Positions 18,268 through 26,544 of a stretch of DNA of 64,000 nucleotides are shown here, one piece after another. Positions within the stretch are counted from its first letter, which is position 1, and every line of letters starts with the position of its first letter. The stretch lies in assembly GCF_039540575.1 (NCBI RefSeq), contig NZ_BAABFC010000025.1:1-64000 (forward strand), in the 5' to 3' direction. Origin of the DNA: Pseudaeromonas paramecii. Its GTDB lineage: Bacteria > Pseudomonadota > Gammaproteobacteria > Enterobacterales > Aeromonadaceae. A program made the translations under genes and the position numbers. The notes under the pieces are model-generated. The model worked only from the letters and a program-made list of their open reading frames with translations. It did no database searches and was not told the DNA's origin.

Positions 18268-18894
18268 TTACTGTTTTTTGATGATAATCAGATGGCGTTC
18301 GGCACCCAGTTCCGGCACATGCAACGGCTGGACGGCCTCCACACTCAAACCGGCCGGCAGGCTGGTCAGCTCCTCGTCCGGACAAACCCCCTTGAGGGCC
18401 AGGAAACGCCCCTCGGCGGAGGGCAGGTGCTGGCACCAGTCCAACATGTCCAGCAAGGAGGCGAATGCCCGGCTCAGTACGCCGTCAAAGCCCTGCTCTG
18501 GCTGATACTCTTCCACACGAGACTGCACCGGGGTGACATTGGTCAACCCCAGCTCATGAATGACCTGGCGGATGAAGCGGATCCGCTTGCCCAGGCTGTC
18601 CAACAGGACAAACTCTTTGTCCGGATTGAGGATGGCCAGCGGCAGACCGGGCAAGCCCGGGCCCGTGCCCACATCGATGAATCGGCGCCCCTGTAACCAG
18701 GGACTCACCACCAGGCTGTCGAGAATGTGCTTGACCAGCATGTCGCCAGGCTCGCGCACCGAGGTCAGATTGTAAGCCTTGTTCCACTTGTGCAGCAACC
18801 CGACGAGCGCCAGCAGCTGCTGCTTCTGCGGATCGGTCACCACCAGGCTGGTCTGAGCCAGCAAGTCATCCAGACGTTGTGCCAGCATGCTCAC
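18268..18894 (-). CDS. rsmG: 16S rRNA (guanine527-N7)-methyltransferase RsmG
   Basis: A 208-residue SAM-dependent methyltransferase (GidB) that modifies G527 of 16S rRNA; loss gives low-level streptomycin resistance in many species. The SAM-binding loop is FIDVGTGPGLPGLPLAI, and the N-terminal helix LNKWNKAYNLTSVREP-like segment is present as HKWNKAYNLTSVREPGDM. It starts 1 bp after the mnmG stop, the usual gidA-gidB order. Confidence 0.97.
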   Translation of the reverse strand: MSMLAQRLDDLLAQTSLVVTDPQKQQLLALVGLLHKWNKAYNLTSVREPGDMLVKHILDSLVVSPWLQGRRFIDVGTGPGLPGLPLAILNPDKEFVLLDSLGKRIRFIRQVIHELGLTNVTPVQSRVEEYQPEQGFDGVLSRAFASLLDMLDWCQHLPSAEGRFLALKGVCPDEELTSLPAGLSVEAVQPLHVPELGAERHLIIIKKQ

Positions 18895-18895
18895 C

Positions 18896-20785
18896 TCAGG
18901 CGCTCTTGCGCAGCAGGCCGCGCTTTTTCAGGTGAACCAGCAGGATGGAGATGGCGGCCGGCGTGATCCCCGGGATCCGCGCCGCCTGACCTATGGTCTG
19001 GGGCTTGGCATCGTTGAGCTTGGCCTTCACCTCGTTGGAGAGGCCCGGCACCTCGGCATAATCCAGATCCAGCGGCAGCAGGGTGTTCTCGTTGCGCAGC
19101 TGCTTGTCGATTTCGTCCTGCTGGCGATCGATGTAACCGGCGTATTTGACCTGGATCTCCACCTGTTCGGCAGCCTGGGCGTTGTCCACGCGCGGCCCCA
19201 GGCCGTCCACCGCCATCAGGGCCTGGTAGGTCACCTCGGGACGGCGCAGCAGCTCTTCCAGGTTGTGCTCGCGGTTCAGCGGTGCCTTGAGCAGGTCGTT
19301 GAGGGTAGCCAGGGACGGGTGGTTGAGATGCACCCAGGTCTCCCGCAGGCGCTGCCGCTCCCGCTCGATCTGCTCCAGCTTGTCGTTGAAAGCCGCCCAG
19401 CGGATATCGTCCACCAGGCCCAGCTCGCGGCCCACCGGGGTCAGGCGCAGATCCGCGTTGTCCTCCCGCAGCAGCAGGCGATATTCCGCCCGGCTGGTAA
19501 ACATGCGATAGGGCTCCTTGGTGCCCAGGGTGGAGAGATCATCCATCATGACGCCGATATAGGCCTGATCCCGGCGCGGCGCCCAAGGATCCTTGTCCTG
19601 GGCCCGCAGGGCGGCGTTGATCCCGGCCAACAGGCCCTGGGCCGCGGCTTCCTCGTACCCGGTCGTGCCGTTGATCTGCCCGGCGAAGAACAAGTTTTTC
19701 AAACACTTGTTCTCCATGTTGGCCTTGAGATCCCGCGGATCGAAATAGTCGTATTCGATGGCGTAGCCGGGTCGCACTATGTGGGCCTGCTCGAAGCCCA
19801 GCATGGAGCGGACGATCTGCACCTGCACATCGAACGGCAGGCTGGTGGAGACGCCATTGGGATAGAGCTCGTGGGAGCTGAGGCTCTCGGGCTCGATAAA
19901 GATCTGGTGGGCGTTCTTGTCGGCAAAACGCATCACCTTGTCTTCGATGGAGGGGCAGTAACGGGGGCCAATGCCCTCGATCACCCCGGCATACATGGGA
20001 CTGCGGTGCAGGTTTTGCCGGATCACCTCATGGGTGCGCTCGTTGGTATGGGTGATGTAGCAAGGCACCTGGCGGGGATGCTGCTCTGGTTTTCCCAAGA
20101 AGGAGAATACGGGAACCGGATCGTCACCGGGCTGGGTCTGCAACAGGGCGAAGTTCACGGAACGGGCATCGATGCGCGGCGGTGTGCCTGTCTTCAGACG
20201 ACCCACCCGCAAGGGTAACTCGCGCAGCCGTTGACCCAGCCCGATGGAAGCCGGATCCCCGGCGCGGCCACCGGCATAGTGCTCCATGCCGATGTGGATC
20301 AGACCGTTCAGGAAGGTGCCGGCGGTCAGCACCACGGTTTTGGCCAGGATGCGGATCCCGGCCTGAGTGACGACCCCCACCACGGTATCGCCGTCCAGGA
20401 TCAGATCCTCGCAGGCTTGCTGGAAGATCTGCAGGTTGATCTGGTTTTCCAGTCGGTGCCGGATCTCTTGCTTGTACAGCAGACGATCCGCCTGGGCGCG
20501 GGTGGCACGCACCGCCGGGCCCTTGGAGGAGTTGAGGGTGCGGAACTGGATCCCGGCATGATCGATGGCTTCGGCCATGATGCCGCCCAGAGCATCCACC
20601 TCCTTGACCAGGTGACCCTTGCCAATGCCACCAATGGCGGGGTTGCAGGACATCTGCCCTAGCGTATCCACGTTATGGGTTAGTAGCAGGGTCTTCATGC
20701 CCATGCGTGCTGCGGCGCCCGCCGCTTCGGTACCGGCATGGCCACCGCCCACGACGATCACGTCAAACTGCTCGTGATATTGCAT
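18896..20785 (-). CDS. mnmG: tRNA uridine-5-carboxymethylaminomethyl modification enzyme MnmG
   Basis: The FAD-dependent partner of MnmE in building the cmnm5 group at U34 of tRNAs. The FAD-binding motif is VVGGGHAGTEAA, GQMSCNPAIGGIGKGHLVKEVDALGG is the signature region, and the two cysteines used in catalysis lie in SCNPAIGG and VPCYITHTNE. The C-terminal helical domain ends LLVHLKKRGLLRKSA. The ATG at 20785 is preferred with GAGG 8 bases upstream; an in-frame GTG at 20794 is possible. It is the first gene to the left of oriC; a DnaA-box-like sequence upstream suggests control of its transcription by initiation, as for gidA in E. coli. Confidence 0.98.
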   Translation of the reverse strand: MQYHEQFDVIVVGGGHAGTEAAGAAARMGMKTLLLTHNVDTLGQMSCNPAIGGIGKGHLVKEVDALGGIMAEAIDHAGIQFRTLNSSKGPAVRATRAQADRLLYKQEIRHRLENQINLQIFQQACEDLILDGDTVVGVVTQAGIRILAKTVVLTAGTFLNGLIHIGMEHYAGGRAGDPASIGLGQRLRELPLRVGRLKTGTPPRIDARSVNFALLQTQPGDDPVPVFSFLGKPEQHPRQVPCYITHTNERTHEVIRQNLHRSPMYAGVIEGIGPRYCPSIEDKVMRFADKNAHQIFIEPESLSSHELYPNGVSTSLPFDVQVQIVRSMLGFEQAHIVRPGYAIEYDYFDPRDLKANMENKCLKNLFFAGQINGTTGYEEAAAQGLLAGINAALRAQDKDPWAPRRDQAYIGVMMDDLSTLGTKEPYRMFTSRAEYRLLLREDNADLRLTPVGRELGLVDDIRWAAFNDKLEQIERERQRLRETWVHLNHPSLATLNDLLKAPLNREHNLEELLRRPEVTYQALMAVDGLGPRVDNAQAAEQVEIQVKYAGYIDRQQDEIDKQLRNENTLLPLDLDYAEVPGLSNEVKAKLNDAKPQTIGQAARIPGITPAAISILLVHLKKRGLLRKSA

Positions 20786-20917
20786 AAGGATCACCTCGAT
20801 TGGCTGGTCAGGATCTTCCGCCTGGAAAAAGGCGGATCATTCTATCCGGTTAGGCCGTGCGGATAAACGACGAGTTTGTGCTTACACCGGCATCAGGATC
20901 CCGGCTAGTTATATAAG

Positions 20918-20955
20918 GATCTTTTAGATCGATCTCTTATTGGATCTTTTATTAG
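20918..20955. other. oriC DNA-unwinding element, three 13-mers
   Basis: Three 13-base repeats run 20918-20930, 20931-20943 and 20943-20955, each beginning GATC followed by T-rich sequence (for example GATCTCTTATTGG, close to the right 13-mer of E. coli oriC). They lie on the mnmG side of the DnaA boxes, the expected place for strand opening. Confidence 0.8.
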
Positions 20956-21074
20956 GATCCGCCACTTGTGTGGATATGAGTTTTTTTCACCAATAAAACA
21001 GGATCTTGGATCTGATCACAGCCTGTGATCTTCCCGGGATCCAGCCGGCGGGATCCTCTGTACAAGATCGCCTT

Positions 21075-21083
21075 TTATGCACA
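21075..21083 (+). promoter_or_regulatory. DnaA box in oriC
   Basis: TTATGCACA fits TTATNCACA exactly, in the same orientation as the box at 21149, 66 bp away. Confidence 0.75.
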
Positions 21084-21148
21084 GCTCCAGGCGGCCCCTT
21101 CGGTTGATCAAAGGATAACCAGGGGATCAACAGAAGATATTCAGGATC

Positions 21149-21157
21149 TTATCCACA
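21149..21157 (+). promoter_or_regulatory. Consensus DnaA box in oriC
   Basis: TTATCCACA is identical to the high-affinity DnaA box. It is the strongest box in oriC and lies on the mioC side of the 13-mers. The other perfect TTATNCACA match lies at 21075-21083. Confidence 0.85.
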
Positions 21158-21264
21158 GTGATGGTAAAGCTGGATCTTTCCTGTGGATGGGCTGGGTGTC
21201 AAGTCTGGGAAGATGTGAACAAACCGCGGCAGGGAGGCGCTCACCGCCGCGGATCGATTGGGGA

Positions 21265-21720
21265 TCAGAGCCCGGACAGCAGGGGTAACCAGGTCACCAG
21301 CCAAAGATCGGCGGCATCTTCCGGCAGATCCTGAGCCGTGACGTCGATGAGGCAAGGCGTCCCCACCGGCTGGGCGCCACAGCCCTCCAGCAGGGCCTGC
21401 ATCTGATGGCCGGCGGCACAGAAGGTGTCGTAGTTGCTGTCACCCAGGGCCACCACGGCGTAGTGGCTCCGGCCCAGGTTGGGTTGCTGCAGGGCCAGTT
21501 CCCGGGCGAAGGGCTGCAGGTTGTCCGGGATCTCGCCGGCGCCATGGGTGGAGGTCACCGCCAGCAGCAGTTGTCCTGCTGTATCGCCCAGTTCGGCCAG
21601 ACTGGCCGGGTTGTGGATCCGGGTCTGGTGACCGGCCTCATTCAGGCGATCGGCCAGGTGATCCGCCAGGTATTCGGCGGCACCCAGGGTGGATCCCACC
21701 AGCAGATGGATCTGCGCCAT
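21265..21720 (-). CDS. mioC: Flavodoxin-like protein MioC
   Basis: A 151-residue FMN-binding flavodoxin. The phosphate-binding loop is the VGSTLGAAEYLADHL segment near the N-terminus; the ATSTHGAGEIPDN-like VTSTHGAGEIPDNLQPF loop and the ALGDSNYDTFC loop flank the isoalloxazine. In E. coli it supports biotin synthase, and its transcription runs into oriC. Here it is likewise read towards oriC, so mioC transcripts could affect origin activity. It lies 130 bp beyond efp. Confidence 0.95.
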   Translation of the reverse strand: MAQIHLLVGSTLGAAEYLADHLADRLNEAGHQTRIHNPASLAELGDTAGQLLLAVTSTHGAGEIPDNLQPFARELALQQPNLGRSHYAVVALGDSNYDTFCAAGHQMQALLEGCGAQPVGTPCLIDVTAQDLPEDAADLWLVTWLPLLSGL

Positions 21721-21784
21721 GTTTCTTTCTCCTTAGGTGTGGGGGCTTAGGTGTAGCCAAAGCCGGGTGAAGGGAGAGGGATAA

Positions 21785-21809
21785 CAAAAAGGAGCCGCGA
21801 GGGCTCCTT
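21785..21809 (-). terminator. efp terminator
   Basis: AAGGAGCC (21789-21796) pairs with GGCTCCTT (21802-21809) over a 5-base loop, with five or six A residues on the left giving the T tract on the minus strand. Confidence 0.85.
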
Positions 21810-21850
21810 CTTTATATACCGGATATCGACCGGGTCGCGGCAGCGGCGGA

Positions 21851-22414
21851 CTAGACGCGACGCTTGAATTCGCCGGTACGGGTGTCGATTTCGATCTTGT
21901 CGCCGATCTTGACGAAGTCGGCTACGGAGATGGTGGCGCCGGTGCCCTTCAGACGGGCCGGCTTCATCACCTTGCCGGAGGTGTCGCCACGGACGGACGG
22001 CTCTGTGTATTCCACTTCACGCACGATGGTGATGGGCAGTTCGACGGAGATGGCCTTGTCGTTGTAGAAGGTCACTTCACAAACGTCTTCCATGCCGTCG
22101 ATCAGGTAGTCCAGCATGTCGCCCAGGTTTTCCTTTTCCACGTCGTACTGGTTGTACTCTGTGTCCATGAAGACATACATGGGGTCGGCGAAGTAGGAGA
22201 AGGTACATTCCTTACGCTCCAGCAGCACGACTTCCATCTTCTCATCGGCCTTGTACACGGTTTCGGTACCGGCGCCGGTGAGCAGGTTCTTCAGCTTCAT
22301 CTTCACCACGGCGGCGTTACGGCCGGATTTGTTGAATTCGGTCTTCAGAACGACCATGGGGTCGCTGCCGATCATCACTACGTTGCCGGCGCGGAGTTCC
22401 TGTGCGGTTTTCAT
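21851..22414 (-). CDS. efp: Elongation factor P (Arg32-type)
   Basis: A 187-residue three-domain factor that binds between the P and E sites and rescues ribosomes stalled at proline runs. It starts MKTAQELRAGNVVMIGSDPM at 22414 (the longer frame to 22585 overlaps earP). The modified loop is EFNKSGRNAAVV with Arg at position 32, not the Lys of the EpmA/EpmB type. Arg32 is the rhamnosylation site of the Pseudomonas/Neisseria type EF-P, and earP lies directly upstream. The C-terminus IGDKIEIDTRTGEFKRRV is complete. Confidence 0.96.
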   Translation of the reverse strand: MKTAQELRAGNVVMIGSDPMVVLKTEFNKSGRNAAVVKMKLKNLLTGAGTETVYKADEKMEVVLLERKECTFSYFADPMYVFMDTEYNQYDVEKENLGDMLDYLIDGMEDVCEVTFYNDKAISVELPITIVREVEYTEPSVRGDTSGKVMKPARLKGTGATISVADFVKIGDKIEIDTRTGEFKRRV

Positions 22415-22449
22415 TGGATCAGTTTCCTGTATTGAACAGAGAGGTGTGA

Positions 22450-23607
22450 TTAAACGCCGTATTCTAGCCGGTTTTCCACCCATTGCACCAGACGGCTGGC
22501 TAAATCTCCTCCAGATAACACCTGCGCTGGCCAGCGCTGCGCCCAGTCCAGGTATTCGGTGCTGTGCTGGCACCATTGCGGCCACTGAATGGCCATCTGC
22601 TCGGCCTCGCCTCTGTCATAGGCCAGATGAAAATCCAGCAGGGCCTGGCGGGCTTCGACACTCAGCCCCGTCATATAACGCGCCATGAAGGCTTGCAGCT
22701 TCTCCAGGTGGATGTCATCTTCCTGCTGGTAGATGTGCCAGAGGAAGGGGCGGGCGGCCCATTGGGCCCGCAGGAAGGAGTCTTCTCCCCGAACCAGGTT
22801 GAGATCGCAGGACCACAGCAGGCGATCGTAGCCGGCCTGATCCGTCATGGGCAGACCCACCAGCTGCAGTTGACCTCGGCGGGCGCTGTCTCCCGCCTTG
22901 AGGGGCTGGTCCAGCCAGGGTTGCAGGCTGGCCAGCACCCGACCCTCCGGCACCAGCAGGCAGATGGGATCCTCGCCATCTGCCCAGGCCTGCAGCAGGC
23001 CGGGCAGGGCGGCAGTCTCGTAGGTGAACAGGCTGACGTAGCGACAGTTGGATGGTTGGGCTGGCACCCCCAACTGGGCAAACAGTGCCTGGCGCCGGGT
23101 CGGATCCGCCTGCCAGGCCTGACGCTGGGCGGTGAGTGATCCTTCACACAGTAGACCGCCACTGCGGGGGCTGAAGCCCGGAAAGAAGAAGTACTTGGCC
23201 AGGCCATTGCTTTGCAGCGAGGGCAGGCCGTGACAGTCGTCGATCCACGCCTCGGCGCTCAGGTACTCGAGGTTGAGCCACAGGGGGCGGGGGCTGGCCT
23301 GGGCCATGGCCCTGAGGGCCGAATCGGGCAGCTGGCAGGCGAAGGCCTCGATCACCAGCTCGCCGGGCTGCCAGGCGGGATCGAACTCGGGATCCCAGCG
23401 GCAGATCGCCACGCCTTGTCGGGTCTGCTGAGGCAAGGCTGGATCCAGATCCGGGCAGAGGCGGGCGAAGCTGGCCAGATCGTCCACCCAGAGGCGTACC
23501 GATTGGCCGAATTCCGCCACCAGCTGGCGGGCCAGCCGCCAGGTGACGCCGATGTCGCCGTAGTTGTCCACCACGGTGCAGAAGATATCCCAGTGCCGTT
23601 TGTGCAT
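22450..23607 (-). CDS. earP: EF-P arginine rhamnosyltransferase EarP
   Basis: A 385-residue GT-B glycosyltransferase (DUF2331) that transfers rhamnose from dTDP-rhamnose to Arg32 of EF-P. The N-terminal IFCTVVDNYGDIGVTWRLARQLV holds the conserved catalytic Asp positions, and the C-terminal nucleotide-sugar region includes CDLNLVRGEDSFLRAQWA, the DxNxVRGEDS signature. It is 35 bp upstream of efp and on the same strand, so modifier and target are co-expressed. dTDP-rhamnose genes are not in the window. Confidence 0.95.
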   Translation of the reverse strand: MHKRHWDIFCTVVDNYGDIGVTWRLARQLVAEFGQSVRLWVDDLASFARLCPDLDPALPQQTRQGVAICRWDPEFDPAWQPGELVIEAFACQLPDSALRAMAQASPRPLWLNLEYLSAEAWIDDCHGLPSLQSNGLAKYFFFPGFSPRSGGLLCEGSLTAQRQAWQADPTRRQALFAQLGVPAQPSNCRYVSLFTYETAALPGLLQAWADGEDPICLLVPEGRVLASLQPWLDQPLKAGDSARRGQLQLVGLPMTDQAGYDRLLWSCDLNLVRGEDSFLRAQWAARPFLWHIYQQEDDIHLEKLQAFMARYMTGLSVEARQALLDFHLAYDRGEAEQMAIQWPQWCQHSTEYLDWAQRWPAQVLSGGDLASRLVQWVENRLEYGV

Positions 23608-23749
23608 CTTGCCCTGCCTGTGCCCCTTGTCTTGTGTCGGCGCGGTTATACCGGATCCCGGCGTCGCTCACCAGCGCCGGATCGGCTAGGAGTGGCTAAA
23701 AAACTGGCTATAATGGCGAACTTTATCCTGCCGTTGTTGAAGAGTCGTC

Positions 23750-24625
23750 ATGCCTGCCAATCTGATGTTGTTGTCTGCCGCCGCCATCTGGGGGTTTGGT
23801 TTCGTTGCCCAGCGTCTGGGAATGGATCACCTGGAGCCGTTTGCCTTCAATGGCTTGCGCTTCCTGCTGGGCAGCCTCTCCCTGCTGCCGCTCATCTGGT
23901 TCTTCGCCCGCCGCGGCCAGGGCCAGGCGGATCAAGGTTCCCTGCTCAAGGCCGGCTGTCTGGCCGGCTGCATGCTGTTTATCGCCGCCACCCTGCAGCA
24001 GGTGGGCCTGTTGTATACCACGGCGGCCAAGGCCGGCTTCATCACCGGGCTCTATCTCATCCTGGTGCCCATCTTCGGCCTGCTGCTCAAGCACACCACC
24101 GGCATCACCACCTGGATTGGCGCCGTGCTGGCGGTGGTGGGGCTCTATCTGCTGAGCATCAACGATGACTTCAGCATGTCGTTTGGCGATCTGCTGCAGT
24201 TTATCGGCGCCCTGTTCTGGGCCATGCACATACTGGTGATCGACCATTACAGCGGCAAGGTCAACGCCCTGCGTCTGGCGGCCAGCCAGTTCCTGTTCTG
24301 CGGCCTGCTGAGCATGGGAGTCTCGTTTGTTATCGAAACCCCGACCCTGGCGGGCATCCAGAGTGGCTGGCAGCCGCTGCTGTATGCCGGCCTGGTGAGC
24401 GTGGGGGTGGCCTATACCCTGCAGGTGGTGGGGCAACAGAAGGCCAACCCGGCCCATGCCGCCATACTGCTGAGCCTGGAGGCGGTGTTTGCCGCCATCG
24501 GCGGGGTCTGGCTGCTGGACGAGAGCCTGTCGCTGCGGGCCTGGATCGGCTGTGGCCTGATGCTGGGCGGCATGCTGCTCTCCCAGGTGCGTTGGCCCAG
24601 CGGCCAGGCGGCACAACCCGCCTGA
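23750..24625 (+). CDS. DMT-superfamily (EamA) transporter
   Basis: A 291-residue inner-membrane permease with ten predicted helices in two EamA repeats (about 1-135 and 145-285). Residues AAAIWGFGFVAQRLGMDHLEPFAFNGLRFLLG form the typical first repeat. The substrate (metabolite or amino acid export) cannot be told. A TATAAT hexamer at 23709-23714 suits a promoter, though the matching -35 is weak. It is a single-gene unit with its own terminator, divergent from earP. Confidence 0.85.
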   Translation: MPANLMLLSAAAIWGFGFVAQRLGMDHLEPFAFNGLRFLLGSLSLLPLIWFFARRGQGQADQGSLLKAGCLAGCMLFIAATLQQVGLLYTTAAKAGFITGLYLILVPIFGLLLKHTTGITTWIGAVLAVVGLYLLSINDDFSMSFGDLLQFIGALFWAMHILVIDHYSGKVNALRLAASQFLFCGLLSMGVSFVIETPTLAGIQSGWQPLLYAGLVSVGVAYTLQVVGQQKANPAHAAILLSLEAVFAAIGGVWLLDESLSLRAWIGCGLMLGGMLLSQVRWPSGQAAQPA

Positions 24626-24630
24626 GCAAG

Positions 24631-24661
24631 ATGACCGGCTAAGGCTGGTCATTTTTTTTTC
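24631..24661 (+). terminator. Terminator of the EamA transporter gene
   Basis: ATGACCGGC pairs with GCTGGTCAT (two G-U pairs) over a 4-base loop and is followed by nine T residues. It separates the transporter gene from the arsenic operon. Confidence 0.85.
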
Positions 24662-24663
24662 TT

Positions 24664-24687
24664 ACATATATGCTAATCCGTATATGT
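24664..24687. promoter_or_regulatory. Candidate ArsR operator
   Basis: ACATATA (24664-24670) and TATATGT (24681-24687) form a perfect 7-bp inverted repeat with a 10-base spacer, immediately upstream of the ribosome site (GGAGG) of the arsC-arsR fusion gene. AT-rich inverted repeats of this kind are bound by ArsR/SmtB repressors. Confidence 0.6.
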
Positions 24688-24702
24688 GAATCTGGAGGTG
24701 TC

Positions 24703-25503
24703 ATGAGCCAATCCCGCGTGCTGTTCCTCTGTACCGCCAACTCGGCCCGCTCCATCCTGGCCGAGGCGCTGCTGCGCCAGCTGGCCGGCGATCGCTTTGC
24801 GGTGTACAGCGCCGGCAGTCGGCCGGAATCCGTGGATCCCCGAGCCCTGACGGTGCTGGGGCAGGCCGGTATCGGCACTGAGGGGCTGGTCAGCAAGGGG
24901 CTGGATGCGGTGTCCGATCAGCGGTTTGATTTCGTCATCTCCCTGTGTGACAAGGCGAGCCTGGAGTGCCAGCAGATCCCCCATAAGGGGCGGGTACTGC
25001 ACTGGAACCTGCCGGATCCCAAGGCCGAGCCCGGCGAGGCGCCCTTTGTCGCCTGCCTGCAGGCCATCCGCAGCCGCATCGAGCTGTTCCTGCAGGTGGT
25101 GGGCTCGGACCCGCTGCCCAGCAGCCGGGAGTTGGCCCCCGCCGAGCTGTTTCGCGCCCTGGCGGACGAGACCCGACTGCGCCTGATGCTGCTGCTGTTG
25201 CAGGAGGGGGAGCTGTGCGTCTGCGAGCTGACCGAGGCGCTGGACGATCTGCAGCCCAAGATCTCCCGCCACCTCAAGCAGCTGCGCCATGCCGGCCTGG
25301 TACAGGACCGGCGCCAGGGGCAGTGGATCTTCTATCGGCTGGACGACAGCCTGCCCAGCTGGGCCGACAGTGTCTTGCGCCTGGCGGCCCAGGCGCTGCC
25401 CGGCCCCCAGCACGGCGATCTCCGCCGGCTGGCCGCCATGCAGAACCGTCCCTCCCGGGAGGGAGTCTGCGGTCTATCTAACCTGAGCAAGGAGTCGGCA
25501 TGA
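24703..25503 (+). CDS. Arsenate reductase / ArsR repressor fusion protein
   Basis: A 266-residue two-domain protein. Residues 4-135 form a low-molecular-weight phosphatase-type arsenate reductase: the P-loop CTANSARS (C10 to R16), further cysteines C82 and C89 that could form the redox relay, and the acid Asp105 in DPKAEP. Residues 145-230 form an ArsR winged helix (LFRALADETRLRLMLLLL, ELCVCELTEAL, PKISRHLKQLRHAGLV) with the As(III)-binding pair C172 and C174. So one chain both senses As(III) and may reduce As(V). The ATG at 24703 has GGAGG 6-10 bases upstream. It overlaps acr3 by 4 bp. Whether the reductase half is active is not shown; some family fusions have been annotated only as regulators. 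Confidence 0.88.
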   Translation: MSQSRVLFLCTANSARSILAEALLRQLAGDRFAVYSAGSRPESVDPRALTVLGQAGIGTEGLVSKGLDAVSDQRFDFVISLCDKASLECQQIPHKGRVLHWNLPDPKAEPGEAPFVACLQAIRSRIELFLQVVGSDPLPSSRELAPAELFRALADETRLRLMLLLLQEGELCVCELTEALDDLQPKISRHLKQLRHAGLVQDRRQGQWIFYRLDDSLPSWADSVLRLAAQALPGPQHGDLRRLAAMQNRPSREGVCGLSNLSKESA

Positions 25504-26543
25504 GCAGTCCATTGGGGGTGTTTGAACGGGGCCTGAGCCTCTGGGTGGCGCTGGCCATGGGAGCCGGCGTGCTGCTGGGCAGCTATTTGCCTGATCTGTT
25601 TGCCGGGGTGGCGGCCCTGGAGTGGGCCCACGTCAACCTGGTGGTGGCCCTGCTCATCTGGCTGATGATCTATCCCATGATGGTGCAGATCGAATTCTCG
25701 GCGATTAAAGCGGTGGGGCGGCGGCCCAAGGGGCTGCTGCTGACCCTGGTGGTGAACTGGCTGGTCAAGCCCTTCACCATGGCCCTGCTGGGCTGGCTGT
25801 TCTTCCGCTACCTGTTCGCCCCCTGGGTGGATGCCCAGAGTGCCGAGCAGTACATCGCCGGCATGATCTTGCTGGGGGTGGCCCCCTGTACCGCCATGGT
25901 GTTTGTCTGGAGCCAGCTGACCCGTGGCGATCCCAACTACACCCTGGTGCAGGTGGCCATCAACGACCTCATCATGGTGGTGGCCTTTGCCCCCATCGCC
26001 GGCCTGCTGCTGGGGGTGACGGATCTGCAGGTGCCCTGGCAGACCCTGTTGCTGTCCACCCTGCTGTATGTGGTGCTGCCCCTGGTGGCCGGGATCCTGA
26101 CCCGCCGCCATCTGCTGGCCCGGGGCGGAACGGCGGCGGTGGCCCACTGGGTGGCACGGCTCAAGCCCTGGTCCATGGTCGGGCTGCTGGCCACCGTGAT
26201 GCTGCTGTTCGGCTTCCAGGCCGGGGTCATACTGGACAATCCCCTGGCCATCGCCCTGATCGCCGTGCCCCTCATCATCCAGTCCTACGGCATCTTTGCC
26301 CTGGCCTACGGTGCCGCCCGCTGGCTGCGGCTGCCGCACCCCATAGCTGCACCGGCCTGCCTCATCGGCACCTCCAACTTCTTCGAACTGGCGGTGGCGG
26401 TGGCCATCTCGCTGTTTGGCCTGCATTCGGGGGCCGCGCTGGCCACCGTGGTCGGCGTGCTGGTGGAGGTGCCTGTCATGCTCTCCCTGGTGGCCCTGGC
26501 CAACCGCACCCGTCACTGGTTTCCCCCACAACAGGAATCTTGA
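25500..26543 (+). CDS. acr3: Arsenite efflux transporter Acr3
   Basis: A 347-residue ten-helix carrier of the ACR3/BART family that exports As(III) from the cytoplasm. The functional Cys is in GVAPCTAMVFVWSQLTRG (fourth helix), followed by the paired polar GDPNYTLVQVAINDLIM segment. It overlaps the arsC-arsR stop by 4 bp (ATGA), so its synthesis is coupled to the regulator. Other arsenite pumps (ArsB) are of a different family; the BART-type topology excludes this. Confidence 0.95.
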   Translation: MSSPLGVFERGLSLWVALAMGAGVLLGSYLPDLFAGVAALEWAHVNLVVALLIWLMIYPMMVQIEFSAIKAVGRRPKGLLLTLVVNWLVKPFTMALLGWLFFRYLFAPWVDAQSAEQYIAGMILLGVAPCTAMVFVWSQLTRGDPNYTLVQVAINDLIMVVAFAPIAGLLLGVTDLQVPWQTLLLSTLLYVVLPLVAGILTRRHLLARGGTAAVAHWVARLKPWSMVGLLATVMLLFGFQAGVILDNPLAIALIAVPLIIQSYGIFALAYGAARWLRLPHPIAAPACLIGTSNFFELAVAVAISLFGLHSGAALATVVGVLVEVPVMLSLVALANRTRHWFPPQQES

Positions 26544-26544
26544 T

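Larger units (their letters stand above)
20858..21200. other. oriC: Chromosomal replication origin oriC
   Basis: The space between mnmG and mioC holds three tandem 13-mers starting GATCT, DnaA boxes, and about 20 GATC sites in under 500 bp, far above chance, which marks Dam methylation and SeqA control. Clear boxes are TTATGCACA at 21075-21083 and TTATCCACA at 21149-21157; one-mismatch boxes occur at 20858-20866 and 20969-20977, with weaker ones near 21181. It has the same mnmG-oriC-mioC arrangement as in enteric bacteria. There is no coding in 20795-21264. Confidence 0.9.

Noticed and set aside
18887..20218. 443-codon frame opposite mnmG
   Set aside because: Lies wholly antisense to the well-conserved mnmG and has low-complexity antisense composition; no ribosome site.
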